Of a DNA stretch of 64,000 bases, positions 1 through 12,237 are shown in pieces. The first letter of the stretch is position 1. Each line of letters starts with the position of its first letter. Made by a program: the position numbers and the translations under genes. The stretch covers positions 11,745,501-11,809,500 of the forward strand of contig NC_079880.1 in NCBI RefSeq assembly GCF_029227915.1, given 5' to 3'. Below the pieces are notes generated by a model. It had not been told where the DNA came from. It saw only the letters and a program-made list of their open reading frames with translations, and ran no database searches. The DNA is from Hydractinia symbiolongicarpus. Lineage: Eukaryota; Cnidaria; Hydrozoa; Anthoathecata; Hydractiniidae.

Positions 1-311
1 ATTTTAAAATATTGCAAAGTACCCTTAAAATTATTATGGGTAAAAAACATTGCAAGAAAAAAAATTATTTTAAAGATTTTTTAGCTTTTGTTGATTGTAG
101 GTTCTGACGTTGCATAAATGTTGCCAGTAGTTATGTAATAAATTAGTACACCAAAGACACCCAAATGTTAAACAGTTAATTTTTTTTATACAGATTAAAA
201 ATCAATCCACAAATACGACGGTTATTTAGCGAAACGTAAGGCTTTATGAGCGTGCAAATATTTGTATCACTTGACTGCAAATATATCTTTTTTCAAATAC
301 ATCTTTTAATT

Positions 312-317
312 TTTATT
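312..317 (-). terminator. Candidate poly(A) signal for the SAM-domain gene
   Basis: AATAAA on the minus strand, about 230 bases past the stop codon. AT-rich DNA yields this hexamer by chance often, so this is only a candidate. Confidence 0.25.
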
Positions 318-547
318 CTTTTTTTTAGTTTAGTTTACAAATCGTCCTGAGAACAAAATGACGTCGTAGAAATTTGAGATATTGAAATAGAATTTCAAAC
401 GAACACTTGTTTTTTAAGCAGAGTAGGTGGATGCCTATTCAAGGGTAGACGCTATGTAAAGGGGAGCTTATAAAATTATTTTTCCTAGAGATAGGGCTTA
501 TTTCCCACCTGGGTGATAAATCAAGGAGGGGATGCTGAATCAAGAAT

Positions 548-2375
548 TTACGGTACATATTTTTTTTGATGCTTTGCAGAAAGTAAACTTTGTTTCCCTC
601 TCTGAAAGTAATTGACATATGTTGTTAACCTACCTTTGGCAAATCTGTAAGTTTTCCGAACTTCTGATTCAGCCAGTAAACGCAACTCCCTTTTATTGTG
701 CAGTAATTTTGGATCCTTTTGAACTAACTGGTATGATGTTTCATTTACCGCAATGTGCCACTTCTTTTCACTTCGTCGAAATATTTTCGATCGCTCCCGA
801 AGCGCTAACCGATTTGTTACACTTTCGATGCTAGGTTTGTTTTCGGATTTGATTTGTTTATCTTTTGCAACTTTATCAATTTCCGACGTTACAACTAATG
901 TCTCATTTGGCCTGGACTTATGAATGTTTAACATAGAAAGAAATTCTTCATGATCATCACAGTTCTTGCTCATGTTTTCACAAATTCGATCCATTTCTCT
1001 GCAATCTTCTTCATCCTCGTCATCAAACATCTCCTTATCGCTCTCCTCCGAAGGCTCTCTATTAGTTTTGGAAACTGAGGAGCTATTATGTTCTTCCCTA
1101 CTGCTTTCTGCTTTACTCTCCTCTGTGTTAGGAAACGTACCGTTGTCGTAAATTCTGGTGGCATTTTCAATTTTATTCTCATCTACCAAATGATGTCTTT
1201 CCTTATTTCTGTTGATGTTGTAAATATTATCATCTTCCAGTGAAGAAGGTTCTTGTTTTAAGGAAAAAGTCTTTGTAATTGCACCTGCATGACTATTTTC
1301 CTTTAGCTCATTGTTCATACTGTTTGCTTTCTCTCTGTTTATTATAGACTCATTCTCACTTGGATGTCTACGTTTGGCGCCGCAATGTGATATGTATTGT
1401 TTTCCTTGTTCACCTGGTGAACCTGGTGCATTCAATATACCCTGAGATATATTCTGCTGCTGCCTATTTATAAATTGTGGATTTCCCGGTTGTACATTGT
1501 ACAACTGTTGATCCCTTATGGGATACACCGTTTGATAGTTGTATGGGCCGTAGGTAGGTATGCCTTGATTGTAATATTGTGGATTGGGTCCACTTTCAAC
1601 GGGATGGTATCTAATTTGGGAAAGAACTTGTTGCTGCGGAATTACTTGTTGTTGACGAAGAACTTGTTGTTGAGGCTGGGAAGGATATACTTGTACAAAA
1701 TTATATCTTGGTTGAACGATACCACCAATGCAGACATCTAAACGGTGATAAGTTAATTAGTAATACTATGCCACAAGTCATTACACTTGGTAAAAAAAAT
1801 AAAAACAATGTTTTTAATGTAAAACAAAATTTCTCCGGAATTGGCGATTATCATAGAACTGTTTTGTTTTTGTTTATTTAACCAACTAGTTTGACACCTC
1901 ATACTTTCAGCCTTCTTGAAATACAACTATACTACTTCGACATCTTAGACTTTTTCATCCGTAACTGAGTTAACAAAAGAAGAAGAAAATACATCGAAAG
2001 TACTATCAGTAGAATACATGGTTTTCTTGCACCATTTACTATATGTCTCAGCGATAAAAAATCTTTACAAAGCATACCATGTATTTTTTTAATTTCCTCT
2101 TCACTGCTTTAACCAGCGTTCTTAAGTTTATCCTAATTTTACGCCTTTCCAAAACACTGTAACACACAAGTAAAAGCTACCTTTTGGTTGTGCCGACTCG
2201 TTTCTTTGTGAGTTATTTACATCATTAGTGTGATGGCCAGGTTGGTTTATATTTCTCGTTAGCAGTAATTGGGACAACTTGCATCGAAATTTTACCCTCG
2301 GACCTATTGTTTTAATGAGTTCTTTGATATCACTCTTTTCCAAAAGAGTCAATGCTTTGCCGTCTATTTGATGCT
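548..2375 (-). CDS. SAM-domain protein, 3' part of gene (two exons; 5' end not found)
   Basis: Two minus-strand exons join in frame: 2375..2181 and 1737..548. The upstream exon follows a TTTAG acceptor and ends AAAG|GTAGCT; the junction rebuilds a GAT codon. The first exon encodes the second half of a SAM domain: the EHQIDGKALTLLEKSD stretch followed by IKELI..IGPRVKFRCKL, the usual helix 3-5 pattern of SAMD3-like proteins. The second exon encodes a Gln-rich stretch (repeated QQQV), a Ser/Glu/Asp-rich middle with a possible sumoylation site (LKQEP), a run of acidic residues, and a basic C-terminal block ending KKYVP then stop. That block (VNETSYQLVQKDPKLL..., NKRELRLLAESEVRKTYRF) looks folded, but I do not recognise its family. 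SAM domains mediate protein-protein contacts; a nuclear regulatory role is inference. The first half of the SAM domain and the start codon must lie on exon(s) above 2375 that I could not identify. Confidence 0.75.
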
Positions 2376-4742
2376 CTAAACGATGAGATATTCAATACAT
2401 AATGAAATTTTCAGATTATGTTTTATCATTATATTTTGAAGCCTGCGTTTTATTCAATGATTTACAAATAGTGAAAAAAACTACCCATGCTCAGATTCAA
2501 TCCAAATTAAAAATGCTTATCAAACAGGTCTCGCCTGACTAAAACAGTCAGGGGATCAAATTTATTTAAAACAATGAAACAAACGAAATAATTGGATGTG
2601 AATACTGTGGGTATTTATAGTATAGATTTTAAGCTGTACTGACGATACATTGTTGGACAATGATTTGCATGAAAAGTTTACCTCAATGCTTTTACTGCAT
2701 AAACCAAATAAGAAAAAGTAAAATAACGTTAAAAATGTTCTACAACAATACAATCTCAGCTGTGTCTTACTAAAGCAAGCTGTGTCACAGATTGCCAACA
2801 AGGTAGCTGTACAGCTATGGAATAGATGTAAAAAAATTTGTTTGTTTTGCATGTCAATCTGTGACTGAGCAATGGCTTATTGAAATACGCAGGCCAGCAA
2901 CCAATTTCTCCTAATGAAGGATTCTGATATGTATATGAAGACAATTTCTAATCATCAACGTATCGCAAGCTAATAAAGGCCTCGCTTGCCTAGAATTTTC
3001 ACTAAGACTAATTACTAATGCCATTTTTTTAATACTTTTCACAAACGCAAGTCTGAAATATAATGAAATATAAAGTTACATCGTTTTTTGAGTAAATAAG
3101 GTTCCTAGTAAAGGTTGTGGCAGTGAAAGCAAAAAATCCCTGCACAAGAGCTGGTTGTCAATAAAGTATATACAGCATTTAGAAAAAAACTTTAACGCAC
3201 GGAAGATAAAAAATCGTTAAACCAACGGTTAACATTGCAGACCAGGTTGACCACTTAATTCAGTTAAGCCATGTCGCAGAACCACTATAGTGTGCTAAAC
3301 ACAGATGTCCTGTTGCACATCCAGTAAAAGTCTTACAGCGGTCTGTTATAGCAAAAACAGTCAGATGACATAGTTTAATATACTTAATCTGCTTCCGTAT
3401 AAAGGTTGCCTAACTGATGTTAAAAAATAAGGGTCAAGCGGCCAATACAGTAAACCATATTGACCATCAGGATACAGGTACGTGTGTTACACATGTAATA
3501 TGAACCCATATAACTTCAGGTCAAAGAAAATAAACAGGATGCATTCTGTTGTAAATTAATTACCTCTTCGGTTTAGCACACAAGGTTGAACATATACTGT
3601 ATAACAGAACAAGTTCTATTTGAGCTTGCATTGTACTTTAAATTCATAGCATAGCTAATAGCAAATAAGCTTTTGATGTTCGTTTTACTGAGAAAAATTG
3701 AATAGGCTGGAAAAATTTTAGACCCCTCCTGTTTAGTCACCATTTTGTGTCAAGGACGTAGGAAAAAGGGATGACAGGTGGGTACATCGATTTTCCCATA
3801 GCCATCTACCTGGTTCCATAGCATGTTCTGCTTCAATAAAAAATAAAAAATGACCACGCAAGAAAGATATTTTTTTGCAACTGATACCGCCTATAATTAG
3901 CCGTATATGCAAATACCGACTTTGCCGGCACCGCATTGCCTCAGCATCATCATAACAAATATGGCAGCCTGTTACCGTAAAATTGAATGTCTTTGAAACG
4001 ACAACGCAGTACTCTGAGTTTTTGGAAAAACATTGAAATGAAGTAGTCAGGCATGAATAATAAATAATACAGGGAAGGCATGAATACAGCCGATACCACA
4101 GAAGTGTGGAAATATCTAAGCAAAGAATATTTCCACCATATAATTAGCGTATAAGAGGTTAATTATACCGTACGTACCGATTAATTATCATGCATCGACT
4201 AACTATCCTATTACAGGCTAATTATCAGTTCTTCCTGACAATTAGCTTTCTTTGCCTATATAGTCTGCGTTATAACGCCTGTCAATTTTTTAGATTTTAT
4301 ACACAGGAGTGGGAATCCAGTCAAAATGTCATTGAAACTTGTAAAACACTATAAGATAACATAATTCATTCTGTTTCTGGTCAACAAAATCTATGCTTTG
4401 TCACTACTTTCTTATTTGTGACTAGCTGCAGGTTGGTTAATATAACACAAGAAAAGGTCATAAGAATTGCTAGTATAAAATGCACTTATACCGAACTAAA
4501 TGGAAAAGTACAAAATATCTAGCTAGATGTCTGTCTATGGCTGTCTACTGACCCTGACTACGTTAGCTAGATGACCTACTGTATACATCTGTTATAGCCA
4601 AAATAATAACAATTATTTATTTAAGATTAACATTGCTAAAAAGTATGATTGTATATTTATAAGCCTATAAAAGTATAAAAGAAATAAAAAGTATATACAA
4701 GACAAAAAGATTAAAAAAAATCACACCTATTTCAATTTATTA

Positions 4743-5154
4743 CCCCCCCCCCCCCCTCCCCACAAATTTAAATAAGAATTATATTATAAGTCGACCCCCT
4801 CCCCTTTTTATTGAGACCTTAACCACCCCCCCCCCCTCCCCCACCCCTCCATACACACACATATACAAATAAAAAAGAAGATATATTTCTCTTTACACTA
4901 TGCAAACATCACAAAACACTTTAAATTATATATATGTAAAATACTTATAAGTACAATAATAAGCCTTTAAAAGAAGTTTTTCTTCTTAAAAGTTTTTTTT
5001 ACATACCCTTCTCCGATTATTAACACCCGCCCCCAATCTAGATAACTTTGAGTGACATCCTACGCATTTCAATTTATTAAGACCCCCCCCCCTTATTCTA
5101 GCATTTTAAAGTAAAATACCAACCCCCCCTGCTAAATAACCCCCCCCCCCCCCA
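4743..5154. repeat. Cluster of poly-C tracts
   Basis: At least six runs of 7-14 consecutive C lie near 4743, 4826, 5085, 5126 and 5140, separated by T or short AT-rich spacers. On the minus strand these are G runs able to form quadruplexes. Run lengths may be unreliable because homopolymers are error-prone in sequencing. Confidence 0.7.
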
Positions 5155-5317
5155 ACCTCTCCACAATTATGTCCCTGAGAGTAACAACGTTCGTCTAAGT
5201 AGCTTCATTAAGGAAAAGAAAATAAGGATAAAATCAGATAGGCAATTTAGATCGGCCGCCGTATTACATATGACAAAATCTAAATCTCTACAATAGACAT
5301 ACTATCAAATAAGTTGA

Positions 5318-5358
5318 AATAATGACCAAGGAGTTATGCGAACTCCTTGGTCATTATT
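5318..5358. repeat. Perfect 18-bp hairpin with 5-nt loop
   Basis: AATAATGACCAAGGAGTT at 5318-5335 is followed by the loop ATGCG and its exact reverse complement at 5341-5358. No gene is adjacent, and the stem is too short for an ordinary microRNA precursor. Function unknown. Confidence 0.85.
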
Positions 5359-6792
5359 AATTATCGAGAATAATAAATTGATAGGTTCGCTTTTCATTTA
5401 TGTCACATTGCATTTTTACATGACACAGCTATAACATTTGGGAAGCAACTGACAACGGAAACTATACACGTCGAAAGCAAAAAAACTTAATATATCTAAG
5501 TTCTAACATATTTGTACACAATATAAGCCAGACAAAGTAGCGCTTTAACACTGCTTATCACTACATGTTACACAAATGCAGACATCACATCTTGAAACAT
5601 GATAGGCAAAATATAACACTCTCTGCTTTTGTAATATTTCAGACAGCTAAAGAATGTTGTGCATTCACAACATTGGGATAGGGGTGGGTAGGGCAATGAG
5701 AAAGTCGATTTCCTTTGCAATTTAAATTGTCAATTGTCGCATATTTATTTTGGCATACAAGAAAAGTTCAACCCGGGATTAAGGGACCCTAGAATAAGGA
5801 AACAAAGCAAATGTCTCGAATTTAAAATATTACAAAGACCAAATTGATGCAACATAAACAAGGCAACAAGGTTTTGTTTAGACAATCCGAGAAATTTATA
5901 TAAAGGTAAAAGTAGGAAAAAGATTTTACAAATTTACTAAAGAATAAACAATGGTAGATGACAGCATGGAACGAAAGGCTTGTTAAACTTCTGAAACTAG
6001 TTTTAGAGAAGGTAAGAAACGTGATTGATATATCCATCCAAAAATACATGTATTAGTTAATCTGGATTTATTCATAAAACTCTCTGCCTTATATGCCCCA
6101 AGAAATCTTTTTGACTCTTTCAGCGCATTATTCTTTCTTTTGCTAGCCTTGTGAACTAAACTTTCTCTTAGGATAATAAAATTAAATTCGGTACCTTATT
6201 TTTACGATTTAGCGATGTCAGGAAAAATCATATTAGGTATCTTTCCTATCTTCTTGTTTATTATTGTTTGAATGTTTTGCTGTCAATTTTGAATTTCTTT
6301 CTTAATCATCTCCTTCTCTACTTCTGTCTAGCCAAAACGTGTTGGTTTTCCAATGGCAGTAAGACATCTTGAAAAATTCCCCAATGGTAAGAAAAGGCCA
6401 AGCTGAGACAACCTCTGCTTTAACCATATTAGTTTTTGACCAAAGTTGTCCAATGAATGTGGTGAAATACATTTTAAAAAAACTTTGTGCGTTTGTTTTT
6501 ATTTCTTTCCTACCTATACGAAGTAGACATATTGCTCAGCATTGCTATATCCTTGTCTCACTTTACCCATACATTAGTATAGATATTATTTTTTAATTCG
6601 TGCCTCAAACAAAAATAACTTTTATTTTCTTTACTTTTTTTATCAAGTAGAATCAATCCAGATGACAATACAAACGTGGAAACACCAGGACACGTGATAA
6701 AGTTTCGCTAAGAAAATAAAAATAAATTCGCTCTCCTGGTATTGGTGATATTTCCATTAAAAAATTAGCCAGCGTCACAACCCAGACCGATA

Positions 6793-6898
6793 TTTAAACG
6801 CCCACGCGCCAATAAACGCCTCTCCACGAATAAACGCCCAACCTAAAGGTTCGAAAATTAGTTAAAAGCCCAGGGCGTTTATTCGAGGATTTACGGTA
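6793..6898. mobile_element. Remnant of a small TIR-type element (AATAAACGCC family)
   Basis: AAACGCC motifs on one side (AAACGCCC near 6797, AATAAACGCC twice) face GGGCGTTTATTCGAGG near 6873-6888, followed by ATTTACGGTA. The same motif family forms the ends and interior of the 62170-62514 element. Ends are degenerate and no coding capacity is seen. Confidence 0.5.
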
Positions 6899-7951
6899 GT
6901 TATAATCATCTAACATCTTTTACTTATTTTAGAAATCTTAAGTAGCTAATCCTTCGGTACCATTCTATTTCTTACGGTTAGTATTTCTACAAATTTCCAT
7001 GTATTCGCTTACATGGAATTTCGCTTTCCAATTTGCATAGACAATTATAGACAATTAAAGGCGTCTAGACAATTAGTGGATGTTAAAGTAATTTTCAGTC
7101 ACTTCTGTTATTTCAAATTATGATACCATTCTGATGCTGCAAAGAATTTTAGAGAGTTCAGTGGATGCAATAATATAGAAGTCTCTTGTTTACAGATGTT
7201 TTTTGTTGTTGCATATTTGCATCGGTATGGTACTGTATTATGTGATAGGTTGTGAGAAAAACAGCTGCAGTGGGTCTTTAAGAGCCATAATATTAAGTTG
7301 TTTTCATTTAGCATTACGAGGAGTGTCTCTTACATTTGCCAAGATTTTTCAGTCCATAATAGACATACAGAAAATTACAAAGCATTATCTTCCGTTTTTA
7401 ATGTGGTGGACAAATTAATCTTGAAAATACCAGATTTTTGACGTTTGGAATATTTAATCAGATGCTTCAAAAGGTCAGCCCTTACAAGAAATTTTTAATG
7501 TGTGAATCTCTGGTTAATTATGCAATGCTACAGATTCCTATTAAACCCTATACTTCTTGCTGCTAATCATCTTTGTGTCTCAAGCAGGCTTTGGGTACTA
7601 TTGTAGGTTTCCAGCTTTAATTTTCGTTAAGCAGGTGCACCAAATGAGGTTATGATTTTAATGCTAAATGGAAAAGTCGATGAGTAATTTTAACTCGGAT
7701 AAATGCGTTATTGTTCTTACGAATTTACGTTTTTTTTGAATACGTTTTTTTTTGTTCATAAGTTACCTTTCCAACCGATACATTAATGAACCGTTACAAC
7801 TCAGGCGTATTAATTTTGCTCTACATTTTTCTCTATAAAACGCATTAAAAATTGTTCGATTATTTGTGACTTAAAGGAGTGAAATTGAGAGTGTGAAAAA
7901 AATTGCTACCTAATTTCATTATTTTCAAAAATTGACAAAAATGTACATTAA

Positions 7952-8055
7952 CTAGTCGTTAGCCCGTGGAAAATCCACGGGTTCGCCCGTCCTTTTTATA
8001 CCGCATTGTGTGCTTCTCGCTATTGCGCAGCTAAGCTACCATTTTGCGTGACAAA
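7952..8055 (-). mobile_element. Helitron-like non-autonomous element (minus orientation)
   Basis: Read on the minus strand, the element ends with the hairpin CCCGTGGATTTTCCACGGG, then CTAACGA and CTAG, with T as the next host base. This is the Helitron 3' end pattern (hairpin, CTRR, insertion before T). GTCACGCAAAATGGTA near 8038-8053 is shared with the copies at 34069 and 58963. The 5' end is unclear. Confidence 0.6.
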
Positions 8056-10810
8056 CAAACTTAATAAAAAAAATTAAATAAAAATAAGCCACAATTTATT
8101 GCTGACAGTTATCATTTTAGGCATGCCTTTGAATTGTAATATGACACGGAATTTCCTTCCCTGTTAAATTCACTGTTACCAATGTAGTTTATAAACAAAC
8201 GTTACCCAACCGCTTTTGCTCTCATGACATGGGTTGACCCATGACAGTGGTGAACGCAATTACTGAGCATGCCCTCGCTGTGGACTGAACCACGAATTTT
8301 TTTAATTACAAAACGAGGGATACAAGAGGTGAGGGGCACTTCTTGACAAGTTTGACTATCATGGGACACTGAAGCCTGATAAAAAATGGCCCATTCCAAA
8401 TAATACATCGATATCGAGGAACGGGTCCAAACTTAGATACTGAGCTTCCTACTTTCTGTTTAAATTTTGCTTCAATCGCAGAGGCTACGATTTTTTCTCA
8501 AACAACACTTATATAAATGTTTATAAAAGTGCGGGGGAGAGCAGAAGATAAGGGAAACAGTTAGTCTGGAATGTGTAATATAGAAACCTCAAAATGTGTT
8601 GTGGTAAAATTATATGCTCAAGTATTCCTTTATTATATCAATTACCAAGTTGGTACCTAGCTTTATTAAAAGCTTTGTTTATTAAAATTGTTGTGTAGGG
8701 TCTATAAATGACCTTGCTTTCTTCCAAGTTTTAAATAAAGAGTTTTAATTTACAAGGACTATTAAGTTGCTCCAGGGGGGTGAGAATTAAAATCTCCAAC
8801 AAAAACAAACAGAGTCTAGTAAAAAAAATAAACATTCGTTTTGAGAAAAAAAAATGTGGAAAGGCCTTGAGGAAATCTTTGTTAAAAAAATGTAAAGAGC
8901 CCCCACTCACCCTTGGGTTTTGAAAAGGAAAAGTAATAAGGATGTTATTTTTTTACAATGTAAACCAGCCCTTCTAAGTAATACATTCTCCTGCTATCCA
9001 TAGAGCTGTAGTTACACAATTACCACAAAAGAATTAAATAACTTTCCCTATGAGTATCAATTCTTTTCCTAATAAGAATAATTAAAAATAAGTCAACAGA
9101 GATTATAACCGAGTTAAGGCATTGTATACACGGCATCATTTTTTTATTCTAATACGATAAATTAAAAATGAAGGATGGGTGAGAATTTGATGTAGGCAGA
9201 CAATCAATAAATATTTAATATAATACACATATAAAAAAACACAAAACCTTTAAAACTTCCAACTTCTGATTGAAAATGATTTTCTTCTAACCAGAAAGTC
9301 ACATCAGCTACGCTCCACTGGAGAATATTTTTAGGCAGAGACATCAGATATCTAACTCCGAAACTACGGCGTTTTAGTTTACGTCAATTCTTTAAAATAT
9401 TCCAAGAAGTTTCTATGTTAGATTTTTTCTTCCTTTTTCATGTTATCCTTTTTAAAAAAAAAACTCTTTGCAAGTCTCTTGCGGTTATCACACTGTCATG
9501 TTTTCTTACACCGCTTAAGAACAACAAAACAAAATTTATGACACTTAAGATTATATGACCCCGGGGCGATACGATCGTTTCAATTCACACTCTAATTAAA
9601 TGAACTCCTGCACTGGAGCACAATGTTACGATCAGGGGGTAAAGCCATTCTGATGAATATATCGTACATTATATGCACGTTCTTTAAAAAGACCCCCATA
9701 TGTTTTTACGGAAAAATAGTTTGTTTGTTTTTTTTGAAAAAAAATTACTAACCAACTCGTACTCAGGGACGCAGATTTTGAATGAGCACTACAGGCCCCT
9801 AGCATGTTTTTGCATGCTGTAGTGATACTCCTAAGTTTCATTTTCTGTATACTATCAATGACGTCGACACAAAAACAAAAAAGTAATGGGGCCAGGTTTT
9901 GGTGCTATAAAATGGCCCAAAATGGTAAGGTCGAAAGCACTGCAGAAAATTTTTGAAATGGAAAAAAGTACATCTTCCTTCTCGCTTTATGGTGATTTAC
10001 TACAGCATAAAGTACGTTATTTTTGCACATTTGCAATACTGATATTTGATTTTTAAAAAAGAAAGAGGGGGTGGGTCAAATACCCCCCTGGCCTTAAAAG
10101 TGTCAACGTTCTTTAATATCTTTTAGACACGGAGTTTTAAATATTTTTCGACTATCTGAAGCCTCGTGTTCTAATATATAAATATCTGCTTTATATTACG
10201 ATTGGGCCAATGTACCCAGAGTGGTAACCTTCACCTTAAAGCGATGTTGTCTGTACGCATATCGCAGTTCTAAAGACTAAGGAATCCGAAACAGTGTGAT
10301 TAGATTACCAGCCTGTATTTAATAAACTTTAAATAACAACATCAATAAAGTGTATTAAAAAGAAAATTTTATTAAAAGAATGAGGAAAGCTAACAAGATT
10401 TTACTGAGAGACCTGAAAAACAATTTAGAAATTCACAAAAGAAACCCGCATTCATGAAAAGAAAAATAGTCAATATTTCCTTGGCTCTAATGTACCCCAA
10501 CGTGTTGCTTTCCTTTTCCTATAATTTAACCCCCGTCTGTTTCTTGTATTGACATTACTCATATAAACTATGATTGTTTATTCACCGCATCCGTGGGGAG
10601 AAAAAACAGGGGGGAATTTTGCTAAGTGTGTAGCTGAATGATGGATAAAAAAAAACACTAACTTCACAGCACATAACTGTGCCTTAATTCTGCTTAAGAT
10701 TCTCCACATTACTATGGATTTAATATTTCTTCTCATGTTAACCTTGAGAAAGTTCTTTATATAGCTTATATTGGCAATGCCCGGATAGATAGGGAAAATT
10801 ATTTTTTGCT

Positions 10811-10830
10811 ATGCGCATGCGCATGCATAT
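10811..10830. repeat. Alternating purine-pyrimidine run
   Basis: ATGCGCATGCGCATGCATAT, 20 bases of near-perfect alternation, a sequence type able to adopt Z-DNA. No gene is adjacent. Confidence 0.6.
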
Positions 10831-12029
10831 TGAACACGAGTGTTGTGTTCTCGGACAAGCCTCTGTTTTCAATTGGGTGACAACGCAAACTGAATCACAG
10901 TATGATCTCAAATTTAAAGAAACATAATATGCACATCTAACAACTGATCAAAGACATGCGTAGACATTGGCAGCTGCTTCCTCTGTTGGGGAACCGATTG
11001 CGTCGCAACATCAAAATCAATTCAAGCGATAACCTTTCGAAAGGAGTTGAACAGTGTTAGTTTTGGTATAACTATGGGAAGGTTTTATCAGACGGTGGAT
11101 GTTTTGAAATATAAGGACTAAGAAAAACCAGCAGTTGTTTTCCGAAGGTATAATTCACTTTAAAAAATAATTAAACTCATTAAGTTTAAAAAAGTAAGAT
11201 TGACAAAAGTAAGATTGTACAACTCTTACCAAAGTGCGTCGAACAAACGCAAAGACTTTATAAATGGATCAATCAATCCTTTTAAGTGAAAAAATTGTGA
11301 AACGTAATAACGTGAGATATTGAAGGAAAACAATTTTTCGTAACGAATAGCTAAATTTCAAATTTAGACTACTGCCGCAGTATAAAAATTATGTTGGACA
11401 GGGGTATTTTGCAGTAAGAAAAACCCATCAGGTTGGCAAAAGCATGGCGTATACTTATGGGTAAACGTAGCATTATTCTGCACGTTGACATTTATCACAA
11501 AACAACAGCACATCGATACTTCAACGAATTAAAAAAATAGACAAATATTATTTGTTTGCTGATTAAAAGGCATCGAGCTTAATATAATTTTATCTTTTGA
11601 AAGTAGAGGCGAACAACAAACAAAGAAAAGATGTAATAAAGAAAACTTCAACAGCAAAGAGCGAATAAACTTGACCACCTTTAGTTCTAAGAAAATACGT
11701 AGCATATGCTAGCCTTTAACTCTTTCGCCTCAGTTTTGTGATTCTAACAATAATGCCTGCCTTAAGTTGAAACTATTTCTAGCGGATAGTATTAAATATG
11801 TTTTAAAAAAAGTTGCATTGCCCGACCTAAACAATTTATATTGGATACAGGTAGTCTTAATAGCGTGCAACTGCATCAATAAAAAACACATTGCGTCAAC
11901 ATGTAAATATTCAGGTTTTTAATGCTAAGAAATACCAAATCAGTTCAATAGCTGGCCAGATTTGTTAAAAGAAAAATTTGATTGAAAGTTTTATTTGATT
12001 GAATAAAGTGTAGCAAAACCACATAGCTG

Positions 12030-12237
12030 TATCCGCCGCACTTTGTAATCTTATCGCACTTGTAATCCCATCGCACTTTGTAATCCCATCGTACTTTGTA
12101 ATCCCATCGTACTTTGTAATCCAATCGCAATTTTCAGCCCATGTTGTCGTACTTTGGAATCCCAAACATATCACACATTGTAATCTTATCGCTTGTTGCA
12201 CTTTGTTATCACTTGACCTGTCGCACTTTGTAATTCT
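12030..12237. repeat. Minisatellite, unit about 18 bp (CGCACTTTGTAATCCCAT)
   Basis: The unit recurs about five times in near-register between 12036 and 12122, with C/T exchange at its third base, then appears as degraded units to 12237. The repetitive peptide frames on the minus strand here (DYKVRW repeats) are a by-product of the repeat. Confidence 0.8.

Noticed and set aside
3733-3936. Minus-strand frame of 67 codons, considered as an upstream exon of the SAM-domain gene
   Set aside because: It does not resemble the first half of a SAM domain and no splice pair in the right phase links it to 2375.
5318-5358. MicroRNA precursor
   Set aside because: The stem is 18 bp with a five-base loop, too short for a typical animal precursor.
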